Assembly (NCBI GenBank): GCA_019638595.1 | Contig: JAHBTJ010000004.1 | Coordinates: forward strand, 62,001-126,000 | Direction: 5' to 3' | Length of the DNA: 64,000 nt | Source of the DNA: Chitinophagaceae bacterium | Lineage (GTDB): Bacteria > Bacteroidota > Bacteroidia > Chitinophagales > Chitinophagaceae | Shown here: piece by piece, positions 52,366-61,159 of the stretch | Position numbering within the stretch: the stretch's first letter is position 1 | Layout: each line of letters opens with the position of its first letter | The notes under the pieces: generated by a model | Databases searched by the model: none | The model's input: the letters and a program-made list of their open reading frames with translations, nothing else | What the model was told of the DNA's origin: nothing | Program-made: the position numbers and the translations under genes

Positions 52366-55011
52366 TTACCGGTTATCTGCAGAAAAGCTAAACACATGCT
52401 CCCCGCCGCTTACTTCTTTTGCCTCCTGCCCGGGCAGTTCAATGGTTGCCTTGCTTGTTGAAGGAATGGTAACCTTCAGTGTGATCGTTTTTCCTTTACG
52501 CTCCCAATGGCTTTTGATGATGCCATATTGAGATGCGTAACTGGCGTCAACAAAATCAAGATCACCGATGAATGCCGGCCTGATGATTATCTTTTTAAAT
52601 GCGGGTACACCAGGCGCAGTATTGATCCCGGCCAACGTTTTATACATCCATGCTGAAACGGCACCCATCGAGGGGTGGTTTCGGGATGCGTCTCCTATAT
52701 TACGGCTGATATCCCAGGTTTCAAACAACGTAGTGGCATTAAAATTTTTGATCCAGTAACCCCAGGAGGGCAGGGTTTCTTTTGTAACCATTTTGTATAC
52801 CGACTCCGTATAACCAAATTCAGATAAAACTTCCGGAACGATCAAACTTCCGATAAACCCAAAATCAAGACTGTAATTGTTAGCCGCAAGCGTATCATTA
52901 AGGTTTTTCGCCAGTTGCTTACGGTATTGCTCAGGCGCTATATTCATATACAACGGCAGCGCATAGCTCAACTGCGTTTTGTTCCCGTACGATACCTGCA
53001 CCGGGTCAAAATAGTATTTATTGATGGAGTCTTTGATCTTTGCAGCTTTTACCTCGTACTGTTTTGCTTCATCGCCACGCCCAATGATGTTGGCCATTTT
53101 CGCCATCAGTATATTGTCGTGGTAATAATAACAGGAAACCATGAAATCAACAGGTGTGATGGCCTTATAATATAACCAGTCGCCAAGCCCCTTACTCAGC
53201 AGCCCTTTTTCATTTTCGATAGTGGCAGCAAAGGCAAGATATTTTTTAGCGGTGGGATATATATTTTTCATGCTCTCCTTATCACCGGAGTATTGGTACA
53301 ACAGCGAGGGAACGATAAAAATAGCCGCATCCCATATCGGGCCCGCCCATTCAGAATTCCATTTCCACGAAGTAGGAACAATGCCCGGTACGTCTCCGTC
53401 GGCAGACTGTGCATCTACCATATCCTTCACCCATTTGGCATATATATTCCTCGAGTCGTAATTGATCATTCCTGCTTCCTGCACCATGAATCCATCAGCC
53501 ATCCACCCATTCTTTTCGCGGGTAGGACAATCGGTTGGCAAACCAAATAAATTGCTGAGATAGGAGTTTTTACAGATGGCGTACATATCATTCAGCAGTT
53601 TGCTGGAAGAACGGAAATGTCCATGCTCTTTTACATCACTGTGCATTTTTAAGGCCTGGAGCTTCACGTTTGCAGGGGGGATCACCCTGTCTGAAGTCAA
53701 TTCAATATACTGGAAACCATGATAAGTGAACGGGGGAATAAAAGTTTCCGTTCCCTCTCCCTTCAATATATAAATGTCGGTCTGTATTACTTCCCTTGCA
53801 TTGCGCGGACGAAGATGCATGCTTATATTCCGCTGATCAACATTCCCGTTTTCATAGATCATTTCCGCGTGCCTCAACTTAACCTGAGTTCCTTTTTCGC
53901 CTCGTATTTGCAGGAATGGCACGCCGGCAAAATTCTGCCCCATATCAAAAACATAACAGGTATCGTTTATCTTTTTTACGTTTATGGAACGGATCGTATC
54001 AGACGTTGTAGCGGAAGGCATCAGGTGAGATTCTATGATGGGAGCAGTTGCCTGAGTAGCCGTAGCGCTCTTCCAGGAAGCATCGTTGAAGCCCGGTGTA
54101 TTCCAACCCTTTTGCTCCAGGCGGGCATCATAGGTAGCGCCCACATGTATATTATCAAACAGCAGCGGGCCGGTAGCTGTTTTCCAGGTATTATCCGTTG
54201 TAATGACTTCCTTGCTGCCATCTTTATAAGTAATGTGTATTTCACAGATCACCTGGGGGCGTTTGCGCCAGGGGGCCTGGTGAAAATTCCACACGGTGGG
54301 TGTTTGTTCATTGAACCAGCCGTTACCCAATTGCACACCTATGCAGTTATTCCCGGCTTTCAAAAAAGATGATATATCATACGTCATATACAATACCCGT
54401 TTGCCATAATCGGTAAAACCCGGATCAAGACTGTTTTTACTCAACGGTTTTCCATTAAAAGAAAGCGTGGCATATCCCAAACCGCTTATATAACATCTCG
54501 CCCCGGCAATGGCCTTGCGCACATTAAAAATTTTGCGGAACATGGGCGATGGTGCATAGGCAGTATCATATTCGTCGGTGATCCAGGCAGCTGTCCAGTC
54601 GTTTGCAGACATCTTTCCTGTTTCAAACCAGCTTTGATTGGAAATAGTTTTCCCGTTGTTCAGCCATACTTCTACCTTCCACCAGTATTTCGTATGCGAT
54701 CGTAATGGATTGCCTTCATAATAAACAAGCTGGTCATCCCCGTTTCTTTTGCCTGAATTCCACATGTCAGCCTTCCCGGTTTGCAGGTTTTCTTTTGAAG
54801 AAGCCACTGAAATTTGATAAGCTGTTTGCCCCGCTGCCGAAGCCGGAGCCGTGATCTGCCACATTAAACGTGGGTGTTGCACATCAACGCCCATCGGTTG
54901 ATCAATGTATTCGCACTGCATGGGTGAAATGCTTTCCTGGGCATGGATATATTGCAGGAAAAACAGGAACAATGAAGATATAAGTATGATCTTTGGAAGA
55001 TTTTTACACAT
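52366..55011 (-). CDS. GH78 alpha-L-rhamnosidase, secreted
   Basis: 881 residues with a signal peptide (MCKNLPKIILISSLFLFFLQ, then YIHAQ). N-terminal beta-sandwich domains (about 30-390) precede the catalytic alpha/alpha barrel, which has GLPTDCPTREKNGWMADGFM and DGDVPGIVPTSWKWNSEWAG. The C-terminal domain ends with a small beta-sandwich. It should release L-rhamnose from plant glycans or saponins. It is a single gene here without a susCD pair. Confidence 0.9.
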   Translation of the reverse strand: MCKNLPKIILISSLFLFFLQYIHAQESISPMQCEYIDQPMGVDVQHPRLMWQITAPASAAGQTAYQISVASSKENLQTGKADMWNSGKRNGDDQLVYYEGNPLRSHTKYWWKVEVWLNNGKTISNQSWFETGKMSANDWTAAWITDEYDTAYAPSPMFRKIFNVRKAIAGARCYISGLGYATLSFNGKPLSKNSLDPGFTDYGKRVLYMTYDISSFLKAGNNCIGVQLGNGWFNEQTPTVWNFHQAPWRKRPQVICEIHITYKDGSKEVITTDNTWKTATGPLLFDNIHVGATYDARLEQKGWNTPGFNDASWKSATATQATAPIIESHLMPSATTSDTIRSINVKKINDTCYVFDMGQNFAGVPFLQIRGEKGTQVKLRHAEMIYENGNVDQRNISMHLRPRNAREVIQTDIYILKGEGTETFIPPFTYHGFQYIELTSDRVIPPANVKLQALKMHSDVKEHGHFRSSSKLLNDMYAICKNSYLSNLFGLPTDCPTREKNGWMADGFMVQEAGMINYDSRNIYAKWVKDMVDAQSADGDVPGIVPTSWKWNSEWAGPIWDAAIFIVPSLLYQYSGDKESMKNIYPTAKKYLAFAATIENEKGLLSKGLGDWLYYKAITPVDFMVSCYYYHDNILMAKMANIIGRGDEAKQYEVKAAKIKDSINKYYFDPVQVSYGNKTQLSYALPLYMNIAPEQYRKQLAKNLNDTLAANNYSLDFGFIGSLIVPEVLSEFGYTESVYKMVTKETLPSWGYWIKNFNATTLFETWDISRNIGDASRNHPSMGAVSAWMYKTLAGINTAPGVPAFKKIIIRPAFIGDLDFVDASYASQYGIIKSHWERKGKTITLKVTIPSTSKATIELPGQEAKEVSGGEHVFSFSADNR

Positions 55012-55101
55012 GGCTTTGAATGCTGGCTTTTATGAGATAACAGGGAAAAACGGTTTAGTAGTAGTGCTACACATCATTCATACGAGGGTGCGAATGAGAA
55101 A

Positions 55102-55609
55102 TTATTTATTTTCGATTTGGTTCTGAAGTTCTTTTACCATCATCCTGAACACGCCAGCTATGGTGGCCGGGTTCATGCAGGGCTGCCCCCAATGCCATGA
55201 TGCATTTTGCATTTTTTGTTTCATTAAATCAAAAATTTGCTCTTCAGGAAGTTTAACGTCCAACAATTCCTGTACAACTGGTTTTTTATAAATAAGTTCA
55301 TATTCTTTCATCCCTTTTTCGATAGCTTTGTGTGCTTTAAAGCCAATCCCAGAAAAAATCAGGATCGCTGATATTGGGGCCTTCGGCATGGCACAAACGG
55401 CATAACAACACGAGGTTTTCAGGAGCGTCTTGTCGACCCAACGAGTGTGGAACAATATGGCATCTTTCCAATTTAGTTTTGTAACCGCAATGCCAGCATC
55501 GTTCATGTGCTTCGCTAAAGTCAATGCTTAAAGTGCTTTTATCTACCTTTGTTGCCCAGTAGGTTACTATTTGATCAACTGTGGTTTTAAGTATTCTTTT
55601 ATCACTCAT
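55102..55609 (-). pseudogene. HNH endonuclease, frame broken (or +1 frameshifted)
   Basis: The first frame (55609 to 55337) has a zinc-type HNH motif: C38-x2-C41, H51 in CHIVPHS, N65 and C70-x2-C73-H74. It ends WDWL followed by TAA. The frame then continues one base later from 55336 to 55102 as KAHKAIEKGMKEYELIYKKP. The junction is CTT TAA A: an extra T in CTTAAA, or a CTT/TTT +1 slip like that of RF2, would fuse the two into a protein of about 168 residues. It lies at the start of the accessory region. Confidence 0.7.
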
Positions 55610-55676
55610 GTATTTAAGTTTAACTATAAAACTTTTCAGGTAATTTTGTAAATGCGTTATTGTGAGTATGAGTAGA

Positions 55677-58600
55677 TCAACTTGTGATGATTGATTTTAT
55701 ATTCTCTAAAATCCGATCAATATAAGTTATCATGCCGGCGTCTTTAACGGCTTGGTAATTCCTTTCAGATTTAAGAAAATCAACTAATTTAATTTCATAA
55801 GCCTTTATTGACTTTTCCATAAACTTGTGATAATACTCTTCTGGCTTAATGGTCGTCCGAATTATCTGAACCAACGGTTTAACCATTTTAGTATTGATGT
55901 ATAATCGTTCAACACTATCTTTTCCCTGAAATTCCTCCATGAAGTATACTTCAAAGTCGTCTATGTAAAATTGGATATTGCAGAGTTGCAGTATTTTCTC
56001 ATAATGTACTTCTGCACCAGAACTGGAAACAGTTTCAAATGTTTTTTCTTCTATATTCCAGCTTAATTCAAAATCTATACTAAAGAAATCAATAAACGAG
56101 ATTGCCTTTGTTTTTTCGTCTGAAAAATCAATATGTTTAATCAGTTTATCAAGTTCCGGAACTATATAAAAATTCCAAAGTCTTGGCTTATCTATGGTTT
56201 GAAGAAATTCCAGGATCTGATTATTATCAGGGTCTGGAGGAGTTGTATTTATTATTTCTTCTTTAAATTGATCATTATCCTGAATGGCATAAATATGCTT
56301 AGCCAGAAAGTACTCTTCAAAAATTCCGGCGCTAAGCTTATACCAATTTTTATATGGGATAAGGATAGGCTCTAAATCCACTATAGGTAAATTCGTTAAC
56401 CCCAAATTGCTTAATAGTTGTTCCAGCTTGGATTTCGTTATACTATAATAATTAGACCATTCAAGTTCATTTATAATCTGATAATACAAACTCACTAATG
56501 TATCAGGGTTGATTTTGAGCCTGCTTGAATAAGTTTTAAAGTAGGAATCCAAAAGGTGAAATATGTTTGTATGCGCTACATCTATATCACTACCAGCAAG
56601 ATAATGGCAGATGTCTTCAAAGATCAGTTTGCTTTTCTTAAAGAGGGACAATATTGAATTGTTCTTCTTTATTTCTTTCACATAACGGTGATATTTATGC
56701 TCTTTTAAAAAGGGTATAGGGTTGTAGGTATCTTCTTCCTCAGGAAGGTATTCATCCACTATTGATTCATAAGATTTGGGTTTATATTTTTTCTTTGTTT
56801 TAGGCTGTTTGCTTTCTGCTTTTCTGTATTTGCGAACTTTCTGTTTCAGTAAAGAAGAAAAGCTAATGTCAAAAGTTGATTCTAATTCCTGGACAAACTT
56901 TCTGGTGATTCTTATTTTATATTTTTTCGATAGATCTTCAATAGTAAGATTGATTAATCTATCCAGTTCTATTCCTATTTTGCCATTATCTTGCCATAAG
57001 TAATAATCAATATTGTCAAACAGTAAATCTTTAATGTGTTGCTTTATCTTTACAAGATTGGTATTGTAAAATCTTTGAAACTCGGACGGGAAAATTTCGT
57101 TGAACTCATAAAAATCTTCATACTCACTTGCTGCTGTTATACTATTGTAATAGGCCAGTATAATATCATCTGCACTTATACCCAAGTATGGGTAAACTGA
57201 TTTAATTATGCCGGGAAAATACATTGTTGATCTCAGCGAAACAATTTTTTTCTGTTGCTTATTATAAGCATCAAAATCACTCAGCACCTGTTTAACAACG
57301 AATGCTTTTATGTCATCATCGTCGGTCAGCGCAAAATCAAACAATCTTCTAATCTCCAGAAGCTTAAGGTATTTTATATCTTCATCGGAATCAAATCTTG
57401 TGAGCTGATCGGAAAACTCTCTTTCTTCATAATTAGAAAAATGCAAATTGTCGAACTCTGAGATTAGCTTCTGCTTTAACGCTTTCTGTAAGCTGCCATC
57501 AAGTTTTATTTTCTTACCATATAAATGTATTTCTGAATCAGAATCCATAACATTTTTATCCTCATCGGTATCAAAAATGAATGTGAGTTGATTGAAGAAA
57601 ACAGCATTTGAAATAATCGGATTGATCCAGGAATAACCTTCAATTCTTAAATATTCTAATAAGTAGTCTTTAATCCCAGGGCTTTGAAATTCAATTAAAG
57701 TCGTTTCATAATTATCATCTTCAAGAATAGAAATGTAGAACTCTTCCAGTTTAATTAATTCCTTTTGAAATTCTAACGGAATAATATTCACATTTAACGT
57801 TTGCCTGGCTTCTGTTTGAACAGCATCAAAAGACTGCTTTAAACCTTGCAAATCAAGAGGGTCACTCGATACCAATAAGATAAGAAGTATAAGTTGTGCT
57901 GTAGGGTTAAGTTTTCCAAAAGCTTCTTTCCAGAATGCAAGCGGTTTTTCTAAATAATCTTGTAATGACTCATAAAACTGATAGGATGATTTATGTTCTA
58001 TGCTCGAATATATTTTTATAAAAAAATCAAGGTGCCTTGGGGAATAATTAGGATGATTAAGAATATATTCAAATTTATCATTATATTTCACCTGCGATAT
58101 ATACGACAAATCATAGTCATAGAATAACAAGTGATTGAGAAAAATTCTTAGTTTGTCTTCAAAGCTAAACGCTTCAATATTTATTAAGTACTTATTTTGA
58201 TTGACCAGAGTTTTGGTATCATATTCTGCATTTGCAAGCGCATCCTTTATAACATAATCTCTTGAAACAAGTATCAAATAGCTATTGGAGGAGGAGATAA
58301 AATATTTGATAATAGACTGAAGCTCTCTTTGAAACGTGCTGTGATTTTGTATAGAAGGGCTAAAATTCTGCCCCCAGAAGTCGTCAACAATAATTAACCT
58401 GTTTTCAGCAGCAAGCGCTAAAGTTTCCGGATAATCTCTTTCCTCAAGATAAAGTACATCGCATTTTTTTCTCGTGAAGAAATAATTGGCGATCATCATG
58501 GCAGTGGTTGTTTTACCAACACCAGGATTACCAGATAGAATGATTACTTTGTTATCTTCCAGCTTTTGTATTAAGTGAGGTAGCTGCTCTGTATTGTGAA

Positions 58601-59141
58601 ATAGCTTATGTTTTGTATTTAGCTCTTCCAGAAAAAGTTTGGTCTTGTTATAATATTTTTTATGGACAATTTTTTCGAGCGCAATCTCAATGGAGGATAG
58701 GTTGGGTACTAAAAGCTTAGAATAGGTTTTGAACAAATACCCATATTCTTTTTGACCTAAGTATTTATTGAGCTTAATGCCGTCAATAATGTCTTCTTCA
58801 TTAATAATGAAATTTCCAAAAAGCTTTTTTATTTCTTCAGCTCTGGATGGAGATAATTCTATATTAGTGCAGATTAAGTATCGGTCAGGCTTTTGCCTTT
58901 TACATTTTGCAACTTCTCTTTTTAAGCTGCTTAGTAGTCCATTATAGTTTTGAGGGTGATAAAGCTTACATTGACCGATTATCTTCAATTGTGAATTGGT
59001 AGATTTTATATCAATACCGCCATCCTTACCCTTTTTGTATGTTGTAAATTTTATATTAGGCTCTCGAATCTCTAATATATCCCTGCAAAAATTTTCAAAT
59101 TCAGTTGGAAATAACAGATTATAAAAGTCAAAGTTCAGCAT
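55677..59141 (-). CDS. Restriction-endonuclease/STAND NTPase (candidate anti-phage protein)
   Basis: 1154 residues from ATG 59141. The N-terminus is a PD-(D/E)xK nuclease of Mrr type: D44 in KDGGID and Q57-C-K59 in IIGQCKLY. The NTPase core has Walker A GNPGVGKTT (204-212) and Walker B LIIVDDFWG (249-257), an nSTAND/ATPase layout. A long helical C-terminal region (about 400-1154) with a basic patch near 770-790 would be the sensor. Such Mrr-STAND fusions are known as anti-phage (Avs-like) systems. The gene is A+T-rich compared with the core, consistent with transfer. Its exact sub-family is not assigned. Confidence 0.75.
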   Translation of the reverse strand: MLNFDFYNLLFPTEFENFCRDILEIREPNIKFTTYKKGKDGGIDIKSTNSQLKIIGQCKLYHPQNYNGLLSSLKREVAKCKRQKPDRYLICTNIELSPSRAEEIKKLFGNFIINEEDIIDGIKLNKYLGQKEYGYLFKTYSKLLVPNLSSIEIALEKIVHKKYYNKTKLFLEELNTKHKLFHNTEQLPHLIQKLEDNKVIILSGNPGVGKTTTAMMIANYFFTRKKCDVLYLEERDYPETLALAAENRLIIVDDFWGQNFSPSIQNHSTFQRELQSIIKYFISSSNSYLILVSRDYVIKDALANAEYDTKTLVNQNKYLINIEAFSFEDKLRIFLNHLLFYDYDLSYISQVKYNDKFEYILNHPNYSPRHLDFFIKIYSSIEHKSSYQFYESLQDYLEKPLAFWKEAFGKLNPTAQLILLILLVSSDPLDLQGLKQSFDAVQTEARQTLNVNIIPLEFQKELIKLEEFYISILEDDNYETTLIEFQSPGIKDYLLEYLRIEGYSWINPIISNAVFFNQLTFIFDTDEDKNVMDSDSEIHLYGKKIKLDGSLQKALKQKLISEFDNLHFSNYEEREFSDQLTRFDSDEDIKYLKLLEIRRLFDFALTDDDDIKAFVVKQVLSDFDAYNKQQKKIVSLRSTMYFPGIIKSVYPYLGISADDIILAYYNSITAASEYEDFYEFNEIFPSEFQRFYNTNLVKIKQHIKDLLFDNIDYYLWQDNGKIGIELDRLINLTIEDLSKKYKIRITRKFVQELESTFDISFSSLLKQKVRKYRKAESKQPKTKKKYKPKSYESIVDEYLPEEEDTYNPIPFLKEHKYHRYVKEIKKNNSILSLFKKSKLIFEDICHYLAGSDIDVAHTNIFHLLDSYFKTYSSRLKINPDTLVSLYYQIINELEWSNYYSITKSKLEQLLSNLGLTNLPIVDLEPILIPYKNWYKLSAGIFEEYFLAKHIYAIQDNDQFKEEIINTTPPDPDNNQILEFLQTIDKPRLWNFYIVPELDKLIKHIDFSDEKTKAISFIDFFSIDFELSWNIEEKTFETVSSSGAEVHYEKILQLCNIQFYIDDFEVYFMEEFQGKDSVERLYINTKMVKPLVQIIRTTIKPEEYYHKFMEKSIKAYEIKLVDFLKSERNYQAVKDAGMITYIDRILENIKSIITS

Positions 59142-59206
59142 TAAGCATCTTGATTTATAGCAGGTCAAATTTAAACTTTTTCTTGCACTGACTATTTGGA
59201 TAATAC

Positions 59207-59788
59207 TTGTTATCGTTGGGTGGTGAGTGGGCCTATAATGAGCTGTCATTATTTACCACACCTTTGGGGCAGGTAGTACAAATAGAGAATGTTGAAGCGG
59301 TACTGGGAAAAAGAGATGCAGGAACAGAACGTGCCTTATACATAGCTAGAGTTAATGATAGCCTCTCCTCAATTGCACAAAGTTTTTGGGATATAGAATT
59401 AACTATTAAATTGATCGAATTTGCCCATCCTAAAATCAAATCTTTTAAGATGACACGTGTTGATAGAGGTGAATATTTGAAGTACCACTTTGAGAATTAT
59501 ATTTTCCGCCTACCTAAACTCAAAGACCAAGTATTAAATCTATTAAATATCGTCTTTCAACTAGGTTATAGTCAATCAAATGGGTTAGAGAAAAAAATAA
59601 AGAACACTGCAATATTGCAAGAAAAAAAGTTACTCGTTTTTCTCAATTATTTTAATGATGCATTTTGCCAGATAAAGCCTCTAAGAGATACAATAGCACA
59701 CAGGGGAGATTTAGCCGATAGTAACCTGGCAATGCTCACTACGTATCTTTTGGTAAAATATGATCCGGAGCTTTATGACTATTGTTGA
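59207..59788 (+). CDS. HEPN-like protein with RX4H motif (possibly 5'-truncated)
   Basis: 193 residues, helical, with R160-x4-H165 (LRDTIAHRG), the catalytic motif of HEPN ribonucleases. The stretch HFENYIFRLPKLKDQVLNLL resembles the Cthe_2314-type HEPN family. No ATG precedes the conserved part; the frame opens with TTG at 59207, so the 5' end may be lost. It is divergent from the STAND-nuclease gene, with 65 bp between, and may be a partner or a separate toxin. Confidence 0.5.
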   Translation: MLSLGGEWAYNELSLFTTPLGQVVQIENVEAVLGKRDAGTERALYIARVNDSLSSIAQSFWDIELTIKLIEFAHPKIKSFKMTRVDRGEYLKYHFENYIFRLPKLKDQVLNLLNIVFQLGYSQSNGLEKKIKNTAILQEKKLLVFLNYFNDAFCQIKPLRDTIAHRGDLADSNLAMLTTYLLVKYDPELYDYC

Positions 59789-59929
59789 AAGGCCAGATCG
59801 CCTGTACTTATATTTTTCAAGAAAACTGAGTATATTAAAACAAGCGGTTATTATCTTATTGCTTATGTTGAACAATAATTTCAGCAAAATATTAAATCCT
59901 CTTTCTACTGAAAAATAGCTTTTATAGCG

Positions 59930-60214
59930 ATGAAGAAATTCACCTCTTCTTATAACAGGATGGGCAGGAAAATAGTTATCATGGCAGCAGATGAACCATT
60001 AAGTAAAGCAGCTCCGACAAGACGTATGACCGTTTGCAGCAAAGGATTTGAACGATTAACAGGACGACGATGCGTATTTTTTCCTATCATCAGCCTAAGC
60101 GTTAAATGGCTTTAGGATAGCGGTTTTAAAATTGGTCATACGGTAGATATTGCCTGTGAAGATGGCAAGCTAACCATTACTGTATCGAAAGAGCAACGAT
60201 ACATAGATATATAA
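59930..60214 (+). pseudogene. SymE-type toxin gene with internal stop codon
   Basis: The frame begins MKKFTSSYNRMGRKIVIMAA and has RRMTVCSKGFERL. It then reads SVKWL, TAG (60113-60115), DSGFKIGHTVDIACEDGKLT up to TAA at 60212-60214. This matches the SymE pattern 'sGKWLeeaGFkiGdkv', so the TAG probably replaced CAG or GAG. SymE is a type I toxin-like protein. The 95-codon frame is otherwise intact. The basis is family recognition from memory. Confidence 0.65.
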
Positions 60215-60228
60215 ATCCCGAATCAGCA

Positions 60229-60468
60229 ATGAAAAAGTCAAAGTATTTGAAACACTGGCGGCAACAGCATCCCGCTAAGCGTGTAAACCATCATCTGCGC
60301 CAGTTGTTAGCACATTACATTAGTTTTTTCCCCGAAGGTGCTATACCTGAATTAAGTGAGTTGGTATTGGATATAACTGCGTTAATGGAATTGGTGGATG
60401 TTTCAGAAAAGGAAAACATTATGTTAAGTAAGCAGAGTGCTTTAACGGCCTTAATGCCGCAGCGTTAA
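60229..60468 (+). CDS. Small hypothetical protein downstream of SymE
   Basis: 79 residues, basic N-terminus (MKKSKYLKHWRQQHPAKRVNHH), helical. It starts 14 bases after the SymE reading frame stop, so it is probably in the same transcript. I do not recognise the family. Its position next to SymE-like genes suggests a mobile-element accessory protein. Confidence 0.5.
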   Translation: MKKSKYLKHWRQQHPAKRVNHHLRQLLAHYISFFPEGAIPELSELVLDITALMELVDVSEKENIMLSKQSALTALMPQR

Positions 60469-60563
60469 GAAAATGAGCGTAGTGAAGCGTTAAAAAATGC
60501 CTGCTGTCCGATTTGCATCAAGGCAAAAGAACAAATAGATAAAGTCCGCGAGCGCCAGCCTGG

Positions 60564-60843
60564 AAAAATGCAAAAAAGTAAGCCGGCGGAGCGGCGCACA
60601 TTGCATTTTTTACAGGCAAGCGTAGCGACCATGTTTTAGAAGCGTTGGCAAGGGAAAAGAAAGAAAATTCCAAAACATAAATGAGCCATAGCGGAATTGG
60701 CGCCTGTAAAATTTTACTGCGTAAGTTTTTTCAACGCAGGAATTTTTACCAGCCAATGACGCGTATGCCATTACGGCTATTTTACCCGGAGGGCAAGGGC
60801 TGCACCAATACATTTTCAGAAAACGGAAAGTTTTTTGCAGCCC
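60564..60843. repeat. Cluster of stem-loop arms in the non-coding stretch
   Basis: Perfect arms are: AAAAATGCAA (60564-60573) with TTGCATTTTT (60601-60610); TTTTACAGGC (60608-60617) with GCCTGTAAAA (60702-60711); ATGTTTT (60631-60637) with AAAACAT (60672-60678), nested in the previous; CTGCGT (60717-60722) with ACGCAG (60734-60739); and GGGCTGCA (60797-60804) with TGCAGCCC (60836-60843). Five stems in 280 bp is dense. It is probably a structured RNA or regulatory region of the mobile element. The flanks (60469-60563 and 60844-60988) show no convincing gene. Confidence 0.5.
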
Positions 60844-60993
60844 GCCGACATAACGGCAATTATAGGAAAAAAGCGAAGCCGAGCCTGAACGGATTTTTCC
60901 TCCCCAACGAAATTCCCTTTTTCTTTTTTTACGTATAGGAAACGCGCGCTGGATTTTTATTTACCCGTCAGGGCAAGCGACGCAGGAGCGCCG

Positions 60994-61098
60994 ACATAAT
61001 ATTAAATTATAGGACAAAGAATGAAAAACGTACATTATTGATATTCAAATGATTGTATTAGTGCGACTGGCGCTTTTGTCCTATAATTTATATTATGT
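60994..61098. repeat. Near-perfect 24-base inverted repeat
   Basis: The left arm (60994-61018) and right arm (61075-61098) match as inverted copies with one indel. Each contains the ACATAATAT and AATTATAGGACAAA elements. The loop is 56 bases. It lies just upstream of the recombinase operon and could be an element end or a recombination site. Confidence 0.6.
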
Positions 61099-61123
61099 TA
61101 AATTAATTCTAGTGTAACATCTG

Positions 61124-61159
61124 TTCATATTTGAATATACCATATCTTTCAAATATGAA
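61124..61159. promoter_or_regulatory. 12-bp inverted repeat over the recombinase start
   Basis: TTCATATTTGAA (61124-61135) and TTCAAATATGAA (61148-61159) are perfect inverted arms separated by 12 bases, with the ATG inside the right arm and TATCTTTC in the spacer. It could be an operator for self-repression or the core of a recombination site. Confidence 0.45.

Noticed and set aside
53719-54372. Long plus-strand frames opposite the GH78 and GH116 genes
   Set aside because: They are antisense frames of well-supported coding sequences and show no independent protein features.
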